Shown here in pieces: positions 35,977 to 43,965 of a DNA stretch of 64,000 nt (within the stretch, counting starts at the first letter, position 1; every line of letters begins with the position of its first letter). Source of the stretch: JAKAGZ01 sp964595355 (GTDB lineage Bacteria; Bacteroidota; Ignavibacteria; Ignavibacteriales; Ignavibacteriaceae); contig CAZQQD010000001.1 of the NCBI GenBank assembly GCA_964595355.1, positions 24,878-88,877 of the forward strand. Direction: 5' to 3'. Position numbers and translations under genes: made by a program. The notes below the pieces were generated by a model. That model had not been told where the DNA came from and did not search any database. It saw nothing but the letters and a program-made list of their open reading frames with translations.

Positions 35977-37155
35977 TCACAACTCCGCAATTATTGCATC
36001 TGTCATCTGTTGAGTAGTACAGGCTCCATTATTAAATACATCAGCACCACCTTTTAATTTTAGCATGTCATAAGTCCTTACCTTGCCTTCAACAATTACT
36101 TTTGCGATTGCGTTACGAATCTTCTCTGCTTTTTCATTTTCTCCTAAGTGATCGAGCATCATACAAGCACTTAGAATCATTGCAATTGGATTTACAATTG
36201 AGGGATTTAATTTCTGGTATTTAGGAGCTGAGCCGTGTGTGGGTTCGAACACCGCAACTTCTTTTCCGATATTTGCACTACAGGCGAAACCGAGTCCGCC
36301 GACTAATCCGGCAAAACCGTCGCTGATTATATCGCCGAACATATTTTCTGCAACTATTACTCCATAGATTTCCGGATTTTTTGTAAGCCACATCATCTGC
36401 GCGTCTATATTTGTGTCCCAAAGATCGATGCCAGGGTAATCTTTTGCTATTTTTTTTGCCTCGCTTACCATCATACCTGAAGTTTCACGAAGTACATTAG
36501 GTTTCTCACAAACAGTTACATTTTTATAAGCAAATTTCTTTGCATATTCAAATGCTTCTTTTATAATTCTTCTACATGCACCTCTGCTCATTATTCTTGT
36601 TGATATTGCAAGATCCTCATTGGGAACATTCTTAAACGATTTCATTTTCGGGTGAGTTTCAAGAGCATCACGGACATTTTTAGGGGGATTTGTCCACTCA
36701 ACTCCTGCGTAAAGTCCTTCTGTGTTTTGTCTGAAAATTACTGCATTTATTTCCGGCTCAGAAAAACCATTTGGGTTTCTGATTATAAAATTTAAAGGGT
36801 TTCCTGGAAATGATTTGCAAGGACGGATACAAAGGTCAAGGTTAAAATGCTGCCGAAGCCCGACAATTGGACTGAAATAAATAAAACCTTTATCTTTTAA
36901 TGAAGAATCTAGTTCAAGAGCCGCGGCATCTTTCGGTTTGCTTGTAATTGCCCCGAATAAGCCGATTTTATGTTTTTCAAGCAGGTCTATTGTGCGTTGA
37001 GGAAGCGCATCTCCTTCTTTGCACCAAAATTCCCACCCAATATCTGCATGAATATATTGAGCTTCAAATTTTATAGCGTTTAATACACGAATTGCTTCGG
37101 GTAGAACAGTTTTGCCTATGCCATCTCCTGGCATGGTAACAATATTGTACTGCAT
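35977..37155 (-). CDS. icd: Isocitrate/isopropylmalate dehydrogenase family, likely NADP-isocitrate dehydrogenase
   Basis: Beta-decarboxylating dehydrogenase that should convert isocitrate to 2-oxoglutarate, or run in reverse with CO2. The substrate loop is FRQNTEGLYAGVEW and the metal-binding Asp residues lie in VAENMFGDIISDGFAGLVGG. In the cofactor loop HGSAPKYQKLNPSIVNP the Lys-Tyr pair corresponds to Lys344-Tyr345 of E. coli IDH, which favour NADP; isopropylmalate dehydrogenases have Asp-Ile there. The 392 residues are normal. The start ATG follows AAGGGGG. It leads the six-gene operon. Homoisocitrate dehydrogenase is the main alternative. Confidence 0.85.
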   Translation of the reverse strand: MQYNIVTMPGDGIGKTVLPEAIRVLNAIKFEAQYIHADIGWEFWCKEGDALPQRTIDLLEKHKIGLFGAITSKPKDAAALELDSSLKDKGFIYFSPIVGLRQHFNLDLCIRPCKSFPGNPLNFIIRNPNGFSEPEINAVIFRQNTEGLYAGVEWTNPPKNVRDALETHPKMKSFKNVPNEDLAISTRIMSRGACRRIIKEAFEYAKKFAYKNVTVCEKPNVLRETSGMMVSEAKKIAKDYPGIDLWDTNIDAQMMWLTKNPEIYGVIVAENMFGDIISDGFAGLVGGLGFACSANIGKEVAVFEPTHGSAPKYQKLNPSIVNPIAMILSACMMLDHLGENEKAEKIRNAIAKVIVEGKVRTYDMLKLKGGADVFNNGACTTQQMTDAIIAEL

Positions 37156-37582
37156 CTATCCCCCTTCTGTTAAAGTCTTAAAAATCAGTTGCTTAAAATT
37201 ATGGATTTACTTTCTGCTAAGCAAGATATATTAGTATAGCTGCATATTCTACCAATTTATACCTTTAAATAATTTTCATTTATTCTTTACAATTACTTAA
37301 CTTATGCAGTTTTTAAAATGAGATTTCGATTTTATTAAATAAATCTTATCATTAATTTTAGGATAGCTGAATTAGTGGTTAAAAAGTAGTAAGGTAGTTT
37401 TATTCTACGCTTATTTAAGCTTTAAAAGAGCACCAGAACAGAAAATTTTTATATGACGGAGACTCTTTATGTTGATCATACAAACTAAAAATTAATAATT
37501 TTGTGCTTAATAAATTGTTATATTTTTTATATTTGATAGAATTAATCCCATTTAGAAATTTGTTTTAATACGGAATTGTTAA
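37156..37582 (+). other. Divergent intergenic region, 427 bases
   Basis: AT-rich stretch between the start of the minus-strand icd operon and the plus-strand hybrid kinase. It must contain both promoters. I see no open frame, RNA motif, terminator or convincing operator in it. Confidence 0.6.
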
Positions 37583-40500
37583 TTGGAAATAGGATCCACT
37601 GAAAATAAAGTAATACACTTCGAACAAGAGCTTAAAGAGTTAAATAAAGTACTTTCTGAAATAAAAGCAGAAGGCGTACTTCCAGCCGAAATTGGTAATA
37701 AATTAAAAAAGTTCGAAGAAATAATTGCCAACCTTAAGGAATCAGTCAGAGATTATATACTCATCTCTGAAGCATCAATAGATGTGATTTTTCGCATTTC
37801 ACTTACAGGCAAACTTATTTTTATTACCCCTTCCTGCGAAGAGGCGTTTGGTTATGAAATTGATGACGTTTTAGGTAAATCATTCATACAATTTATTTCA
37901 AAAGAAAACACCAAATCTGTAATTGAAGCTCTTAAAAAATTTTTTAAAGAAAAAAAGCTTCGTAATTTTATCACAGCTGTAAATCATAAAAATGGTGAAG
38001 AAATACCTGTTGAAATAAACGCAAAAATTATTGAAATAAACGGGAAGATGCTTGGTCAGGGGACTATACACCTTATAAAAGAGAGAGTAAAATCAGAAAA
38101 TAAATTAAGAGCTTCAGAAAATACTTTCAGAGCTGTTTGGGAAAGATCATCAGATGGCATGCGTTTAACTGATGAAACCGGAGTTGTATTCATGTGCAAC
38201 CAGGCTTATTCTAAAATGGTAGGAATGTCCAAAGAAGAAATTGAAGGGAAATTATTTTCAGTGGTTTACGATCAGGCTTTTGCATCTGTCGCATTAAAAA
38301 ATTACCAACTAAGCATCCAAAAAGGTAACATACACTCCAAGTATGAATCGACAGTAAATTTGTGGAATGGGGCACAACTCGATTTTGAAATCTCAAACTC
38401 ATTTCTTGAAGAAATAAATAATAAAAGATACTTGTTGAGTATATTCAGAGATATTACTGATCGAAAATCGAGTGAATACCTTCTAAGAAAGAAAGATGAC
38501 TTACTTCAGGGGATAGCTGAAGCTACCAGAAGCCTTATTTCGAACAGGGATATTAATACGGGTTTTAATTCGGCATTGAGAATTCTTGGTATTGCCGCTA
38601 ATGTTGACAGAGTCTATATATATAAGCATGAGATAATCGAAGAAACAGAGGAACTTTATGCCAAACTTCTTTTTGAATGGTCAGCTGAATCTGCAACAGC
38701 ACAAATTGAGGATCCTGCTTTACAAAAACTATCTTATTCGAGATTTGCCACTTTGAATTTTTATGAAAATTTTTCTAAAGGTAACTCGTTAAAATTTATT
38801 ACTAAAGATTTACCTTCTCATGCTCAGAGTGCTTTTATTGATAAATCCATTAAATCTTTGATACTTGTGCCTATAATGGTTGATGATCAGTACTGGGGAT
38901 TTGTTGGCTTTGATGATCTTACCAAGGATCGTCTCTGGACTGATAACGAAGAATCATTGTTATTTACTATGTCGGCAACTATAGCTGCAGTAATAAAGAA
39001 TAATAATATTTCCTCTGATCTGCGTGAAAAGAATAAGGAATTAGATATTGCCCTAGCCAGGGCTGAGTCAGCTGTAAAAGCTAAGAGTGAATTTCTTGCA
39101 CTTATGTCGCACGAAATCAGAACACCAATGAATGGTGTTATTGGAATGACAGGGCTCCTTCTGGATACCAATCTTAATGAAGATCAGAGAGAGTATGTTG
39201 AAACGATTAGATTGAGTGGCGACCAGTTGCTGGTAATCATAAATGATATTCTTGACTTTTCAAAAATTGAATCAGAAAAACTTGAGCTTGAGCATCAGCC
39301 TTTTGATTTAAGAGATTGTATAGAAGATTCCCTTGATCTTGTAGCCCCACGAGCAGCAGAAAAGTCTCTTGACCTTGCTTACCTGATAGGAGACAATTCA
39401 CCACTTACAATAATAGGTGATGTTACCAGATTAAGACAGATAATTATTAATCTTGTAAACAATTCTGTCAAATTTACCGAAGAAGGTGAAGTTTTCGTTT
39501 CTGTTTCTGCTAAAAAAGTTGATGATAAATATGAATTGTTATTCTCTGTAAAAGATACGGGGATGGGGATTGCAGCTGATAAGATGGATCGCTTGTTTAA
39601 ATCATTTAGTCAGGTTGATAGTTCAACTACCAGGACTCATGGCGGCACAGGGCTTGGTCTCGCTATAAGTCAAAGGCTTTCACAAATGATGGGCGGAAAA
39701 GTGTGGGTCGAGAGTGAAGTAGGCAAAGGCAGCACTTTTCATTTTACAATATTAGTTGAGTCCGCACCATCTAAATCTAAACTCTATTTAAGAGGAGACC
39801 AACCTGAACTGAAAAATAAAAAGGTTCTTATTGTTGATGATAATCAAACAAACAGGAGAATAATACAGCTTCAGACTGAATCCTGGGGAATGGAATCCAA
39901 AATAGTTGAGTCGGGAGAAAAAGCCCTAAAGTTGTTTGAAAAGGGAGAAAAATTTGACATTGCACTTTTTGATTATCAAATGCCGTATATGGATGGAATC
40001 AGTTTATCTCACGAAGTCAGAAAATATGAAAATGCTAAGGACATTCCTATAATTATACTTACCTCAATTGGCAGAAAGGAGCAACTTACAGATTTTGATA
40101 GGATGAATCTAGCAGGTTTCATATCCAAACCTGTTAAACACGCCCAGTTGCAGGAAACATTAATAAATGTTTTGAACGGAAAGGATAAAGGCAAAAAGGA
40201 TAAATTCAGAAGAGAAGTAAGTATAGATAAAAAATTGGCTGAGCAAATGCCTTTGAGAATTTTACTTGCTGAGGATAATGCAGTTAACCAAAGAGTTGCT
40301 CTGCGGATTTTAGAAAAGCTTGGCTACCGGGCAGATGTTGCTGCCACCGGTATAGAAGCAGTGGGAGCCGTAAGGAACATAAACTATGATATTGTTTTTA
40401 TGGATGTTTTAATGCCTGAAATGGATGGTTTTGAGGCAACAAAAGTCATACTTGATGAATTTCAACCTGACGATAGGCCGAAAATAATTGCAATGACCGC

Positions 40501-41035
40501 TAACGCGATGCAAGGAGATCGAGAATCTTGCCTTGAGGCGGGTATGGATGATTACTTAAGTAAACCGATAAGGATTGAGGATTTGCAGGTAATTATTTCT
40601 AAATGGGGAAAGAAAATTTATGATGAAAAAGATGAATTAATTTCTGAATTAAAATCTAAAAGTACCCATACTTCTTTAATTGACGAAAGCAAAATTACTT
40701 TTTTGCAGGACATTCAAAGTGAACAGGATCTGAAATTTTATATAGAATTGCTGGATATTTATATAACCTCTTTGCCGACAATGATAAGTAATATCAAAAT
40801 TGCCGTTGATGAAAAAAATTCAAAAATGCTCCAGATAAATGCGCATAAACTGAAAGGCAGCAGTGTAACTCTTGGTATTGATTTGGTTACAAATTTGAGC
40901 CATAATCTGGAAAAAGCGGCTAAGGAAAACAGGTTTAATGATTATACTTATAAAATGGTTGATGATTTGGTACACAAGTTTGAAACTATAATAAAGGAAT
41001 TAGATGTAATTAGGGAAAAATATTCTAAGTATTAA
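37583..41035 (+). CDS. Hybrid histidine kinase: PAS-PAS-GAF-HisKA-HATPase-REC-REC-HPt
   Basis: A 1150-residue phosphorelay protein carrying every relay step. It has an N-terminal coiled-coil-like lead, two PAS domains (about 55-170 and 180-295) and a GAF domain (about 305-475). HisKA carries His510 in LMSHEIRTPMNGVIGM, and the HATPase shows NLVNNSVKFTEEGE, DTGMGI and GGTGLGLAISQR. REC1 has acceptor Asp797 in FDYQMPYMDG, REC2 has Asp941 in FMDVLMPEMDG, and the C-terminal HPt has His1088 in NAHKLKGSS. No membrane segment is seen. The start is TTG at 37583 with weak support. No output regulator is adjacent. Confidence 0.9.
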   Translation: MEIGSTENKVIHFEQELKELNKVLSEIKAEGVLPAEIGNKLKKFEEIIANLKESVRDYILISEASIDVIFRISLTGKLIFITPSCEEAFGYEIDDVLGKSFIQFISKENTKSVIEALKKFFKEKKLRNFITAVNHKNGEEIPVEINAKIIEINGKMLGQGTIHLIKERVKSENKLRASENTFRAVWERSSDGMRLTDETGVVFMCNQAYSKMVGMSKEEIEGKLFSVVYDQAFASVALKNYQLSIQKGNIHSKYESTVNLWNGAQLDFEISNSFLEEINNKRYLLSIFRDITDRKSSEYLLRKKDDLLQGIAEATRSLISNRDINTGFNSALRILGIAANVDRVYIYKHEIIEETEELYAKLLFEWSAESATAQIEDPALQKLSYSRFATLNFYENFSKGNSLKFITKDLPSHAQSAFIDKSIKSLILVPIMVDDQYWGFVGFDDLTKDRLWTDNEESLLFTMSATIAAVIKNNNISSDLREKNKELDIALARAESAVKAKSEFLALMSHEIRTPMNGVIGMTGLLLDTNLNEDQREYVETIRLSGDQLLVIINDILDFSKIESEKLELEHQPFDLRDCIEDSLDLVAPRAAEKSLDLAYLIGDNSPLTIIGDVTRLRQIIINLVNNSVKFTEEGEVFVSVSAKKVDDKYELLFSVKDTGMGIAADKMDRLFKSFSQVDSSTTRTHGGTGLGLAISQRLSQMMGGKVWVESEVGKGSTFHFTILVESAPSKSKLYLRGDQPELKNKKVLIVDDNQTNRRIIQLQTESWGMESKIVESGEKALKLFEKGEKFDIALFDYQMPYMDGISLSHEVRKYENAKDIPIIILTSIGRKEQLTDFDRMNLAGFISKPVKHAQLQETLINVLNGKDKGKKDKFRREVSIDKKLAEQMPLRILLAEDNAVNQRVALRILEKLGYRADVAATGIEAVGAVRNINYDIVFMDVLMPEMDGFEATKVILDEFQPDDRPKIIAMTANAMQGDRESCLEAGMDDYLSKPIRIEDLQVIISKWGKKIYDEKDELISELKSKSTHTSLIDESKITFLQDIQSEQDLKFYIELLDIYITSLPTMISNIKIAVDEKNSKMLQINAHKLKGSSVTLGIDLVTNLSHNLEKAAKENRFNDYTYKMVDDLVHKFETIIKELDVIREKYSKY

Positions 41036-41070
41036 CATTTCATTTTCATACCGGTAATTAGATCAATTGT

Positions 41071-42027
41071 ATGCAAAGAAAAAGAGCGCCGCTTAACCGC
41101 ACTTTAACCCTGACAAAAGCAGAAATTGCAGGATTCAGAAAAAAATTGATAGGCGAACAAGACAAAGAGTACTCGCTAAATAAAATAATTAATAAAATTA
41201 TTAATGCAGATACTTTTAAGGTACTTGATTTATTACCTGATAAATTTATTGATCTTCTTTTTGTCGATCCTCCTTATAACCTCGATAAAAAATTCAACCT
41301 TACAGCTTTTAAGGAAATGGAAAGCGAAAAATATGCAGAATGGCTTGATTCATGGATACGTAAGAGTATAAGGTTATTAATGAATAATGCATCAGTTTAT
41401 ATTTGTGGAGACTGGAAGTCCTCATCTGCAATTTATAACGTATTAAAGAAATATTTCAAAGTAAAAAACAGAATTACCTGGGAACGAGAAAAAGGCAGAG
41501 GTGCAAAATCAAACTGGAAGAATTGTTCTGAAGATATATGGTTTTGCACTATGTCAGATAAATTTACCTTTAATATTGATGATGTGAAAATTAAGCGAAG
41601 AGTTCTTGCTCCGTATAAAGAAAACGGACGACCGAAAGATTGGATTTCAGATAAGAATAATAATTACAGGATTACTTATCCTTCAAATATCTGGACTGAT
41701 CTTACTGTTCCATTTTGGTCAATGGCAGAGAATACAGATCATCCTACACAAAAGCCTGAAAAACTGCTGGCAAAAATTATTCTTGCAAGTTCTAATCCAG
41801 GCGAAATGGTTTTTGATCCTTTTATAGGATCCGGAACTACGGCTGTTGTTGCAAAAAAATTGGGAAGAATATACTCAGGAATCGAAACAGATTTGAATTA
41901 TTGCTGCATTGCAGAGAAAAGGTTAAAGCTTGCAGATAAAAATAAAAGTATACAAGGTTATGATGATGAGGTCTTTTGGGAAAGGAATACCCTAAAAGAT
42001 AGAAAAAAGAAGAAAGAACCCCGTTAG
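41071..42027 (+). CDS. Solitary DNA methyltransferase, beta class (N6-adenine or N4-cytosine)
   Basis: SAM-dependent amino-methyltransferase. The catalytic motif IV is DPPYN at residues 66-70. The SAM-binding motif I, VFDPFIGSGTTAVVAKKLGR (Asp249 region), comes near the C-terminus, the order that defines the beta class. DPPY is common in N6-adenine enzymes but does not exclude N4-cytosine. The 318 residues are typical, with a basic tail. No restriction endonuclease, specificity subunit or Vsr gene is adjacent, so it looks like an orphan that could serve regulation or be a remnant of a restriction system. The SRP RNA gene follows on the same strand. Confidence 0.88.
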   Translation: MQRKRAPLNRTLTLTKAEIAGFRKKLIGEQDKEYSLNKIINKIINADTFKVLDLLPDKFIDLLFVDPPYNLDKKFNLTAFKEMESEKYAEWLDSWIRKSIRLLMNNASVYICGDWKSSSAIYNVLKKYFKVKNRITWEREKGRGAKSNWKNCSEDIWFCTMSDKFTFNIDDVKIKRRVLAPYKENGRPKDWISDKNNNYRITYPSNIWTDLTVPFWSMAENTDHPTQKPEKLLAKIILASSNPGEMVFDPFIGSGTTAVVAKKLGRIYSGIETDLNYCCIAEKRLKLADKNKSIQGYDDEVFWERNTLKDRKKKKEPR

Positions 42028-42084
42028 TAGCTTGCTATAGTTGAGTTAAATAAGAATCTTTACAATTCTGAAATTCATTATTTC

Positions 42085-42170
42085 GGGTAGCGATTGACGA
42101 AATAATACCTAATCCCGTCAGGTCCGGAAGGAAGCAGCGGTAAGTATGATTTTCGGGTAATCTGCTGCCC
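42085..42170 (+). ncRNA. ffs: Small bacterial signal recognition particle RNA (4.5S type)
   Basis: The conserved SRP core GTCAGGTCCGGAAGGAAGC at 42117-42135, followed by AGCGGTAA, contains the GGAA tetraloop and both symmetric internal loops that bind Ffh. The outer stem closes with GGGTAGC (42085-42091) against GCTGCCC (42164-42170), giving an RNA of about 86 bases. A T-rich run after the last stem base may end transcription. Exact ends are estimated from the pairing. Confidence 0.93.
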
Positions 42171-42179
42171 GTTTTTATT

Positions 42180-42632
42180 TCAGAAATTAAAAGACAGACC
42201 CACTATATAAGTCTTTTCTTCATTTGCAGTATTATAATTATCATTTCGTATTGTTAAATATAGGTTAACTGGAAGCGGATTTTGATATTTAACCTCTCTT
42301 GAATTTTTTACGACTAACCTCAAATGAGATGGAATTAATAAAGAAGATGAAGCATTAGAGTCTGTGGTATCTTCTGCAGTACCCTTTTTTTCGAATATTA
42401 TTTTATACAATAACGTACCTACAACCACACTCCCGAGCACAATGTACAGGCCAGTTTTGCTGTTGCTAACATCCTGCGAGGTAGTTGTCCCGGTCGAACT
42501 GCCACTTGGGTTTTCTGAATTTACTTTCCATAGTGATTGTGCTTCAGCTGTGCTGAAAGAAAAGAGTACCGCAATGGAAAAAGCAACAATTACTACTATT
42601 GACGAAAAACTAGTGTAAAATTTATTCCACAT
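42180..42632 (-). CDS. Exported protein with internal membrane segment, unknown
   Basis: 150 residues. An N-terminal signal peptide (SIVVIVAFSIAVLFSFSTAEAQ) is followed by a Ser/Thr-rich linker, a second hydrophobic segment (LYIVLGSVVVGTLLYKII) and a beta-type C-terminal domain ending EEKTYIVGLSFNF, whose aromatic end resembles small outer-membrane proteins. I do not recognise the family. The ATG at 42632 has CGGAGG five bases upstream, which decides against an earlier start. It converges on the SRP RNA gene. Confidence 0.65.
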   Translation of the reverse strand: MWNKFYTSFSSIVVIVAFSIAVLFSFSTAEAQSLWKVNSENPSGSSTGTTTSQDVSNSKTGLYIVLGSVVVGTLLYKIIFEKKGTAEDTTDSNASSSLLIPSHLRLVVKNSREVKYQNPLPVNLYLTIRNDNYNTANEEKTYIVGLSFNF

Positions 42633-42718
42633 AATTGCCTCCGGCAAAAGTGAATTTTGTAATTAATAAAAGCTAACTACTGTTAGACTTAAAAGCTACT
42701 TATTTTTTATTTATTAAT

Positions 42719-43018
42719 CTAAGAATAGTCAACAAAGATAAGGTCTACAAATTCGTGAAAGTTCATTAGGTCTTTGTTCAATATTTTGCCCTGCTTACCG
42801 TTAAATAAATTATCCATTTTTTCTTTATTGTCAACTTCAAATTCACAAAAATGGCTGTAATTTATATCAAGCAACAGGCTACTTTCAACTTTTCCAACAA
42901 TTATTTCCTTTCCGGCTAATTCTGATAAATGCTTTAAAGTGTATTCTTTAAAATGTTCAAAAACCTGTTTCTCATCGGTTTTTCTCAAAAACAAGAGCAA
43001 TTTATACATATTCTCCAT
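42719..43018 (-). CDS. Small protein of unknown function, possible dimeric alpha/beta barrel
   Basis: 99 residues with no signal peptide. The pattern YKLLLFLRKTDE, a helix (FEHFKEYTLKHLSELAG), paired strands (EIIVGKVESSLLLDINYSHFCEFEV) and a final VDLIFVDYS resembles the EthD/Dabb ferredoxin-like barrel fold, but this is a fold-level guess. A second ATG lies three codons later at 43009 with GGAG upstream; either could be the start. Function is unknown. Confidence 0.55.
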   Translation of the reverse strand: MENMYKLLLFLRKTDEKQVFEHFKEYTLKHLSELAGKEIIVGKVESSLLLDINYSHFCEFEVDNKEKMDNLFNGKQGKILNKDLMNFHEFVDLIFVDYS

Positions 43019-43073
43019 TCATTTTTTTGTCAATAAATCCCTGGAACTATTATAATATTTTAAAATAAAAAAT

Positions 43074-43844
43074 TTATTGCACTGATTTTCTTAGTGACCT
43101 TTCGTTCGTTATCTGGGGTTTTATTATGTGTACTTTTGAGCTATTTATTTTGTCTAGAATAAATTTATAGAAAAGGGTGTCAGCACTCTCGTATTTACCG
43201 GATTTCTGGCTGAATATAAATAGATCAGATTTATTAGCAACCGGTGAGTAGCGGTTACTGCTTATAGTAGTTTTTATCTGTGAATTAGTGATTTCCTCAA
43301 CCTTTTGTGAGGATTCAAATTCGTCGTATTTAAAACTTACAAAGGTCCTGAAAACCAGGCTTACAGATGTATCACTTATTGAATAAAGTGATAACCGATT
43401 AAGATCAAAAATATCTTTCGAAATAAATTGCTCATTTAGTTTGATGAAATTTAAATTACCTGCTGATATACTTTCTTCAGAAATATTTCCGTTAAGTGAT
43501 TTGTCTATTAAATAATTATTAAGCAGGGAATCATAGACGGCAAATCTGTTATAAGCAGGATTCGGATATTGAAGAAGTACTGTATAAAAAGTTTTTTGGG
43601 AACTATTCTTTACGCTATCAATTCGAAGCACATTATATCTGGTGTTTTTCGGAAATGTAAAATCGATAAGTTTATTAAGGGAATTATTAGCAGCTATATT
43701 TCCACTTAAAGAACGGGCTACAATATCTGTTAGTTGTTCACCATTTACTTTTTCTACTTCAGGTTTATCTTTTTTGCTGCACCCGCTAAGTATTACAATT
43801 GAAAAAGCCAGTATAAAAATGGTGTTCTTCATTAAAAACTTCAC
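43074..43844 (-). CDS. Lipoprotein of unknown function
   Basis: 256 residues beginning with a lipoprotein signal: a hydrophobic stretch (IFILAFSIVILSG) and the lipobox LSGC followed by Ser-Lys-Lys-Asp. The mature part is polar with alternating strands and no motif that I recognise. Starts at GTG 43844 and ATG 43832 are both possible. It should be tethered to the inner or outer membrane. Confidence 0.65.
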   Translation of the reverse strand: MKFLMKNTIFILAFSIVILSGCSKKDKPEVEKVNGEQLTDIVARSLSGNIAANNSLNKLIDFTFPKNTRYNVLRIDSVKNSSQKTFYTVLLQYPNPAYNRFAVYDSLLNNYLIDKSLNGNISEESISAGNLNFIKLNEQFISKDIFDLNRLSLYSISDTSVSLVFRTFVSFKYDEFESSQKVEEITNSQIKTTISSNRYSPVANKSDLFIFSQKSGKYESADTLFYKFILDKINSSKVHIIKPQITNERSLRKSVQ

Positions 43845-43965
43845 TAATTTTTATTAAAATATAACGATTAATTTTGATTTATTTTAATTAGAAACTATAT
43901 TGCTTTAAAACATATACATATGTTATGTTTTATAAGCCTAATAATTACTTATTATTACTGATTTT

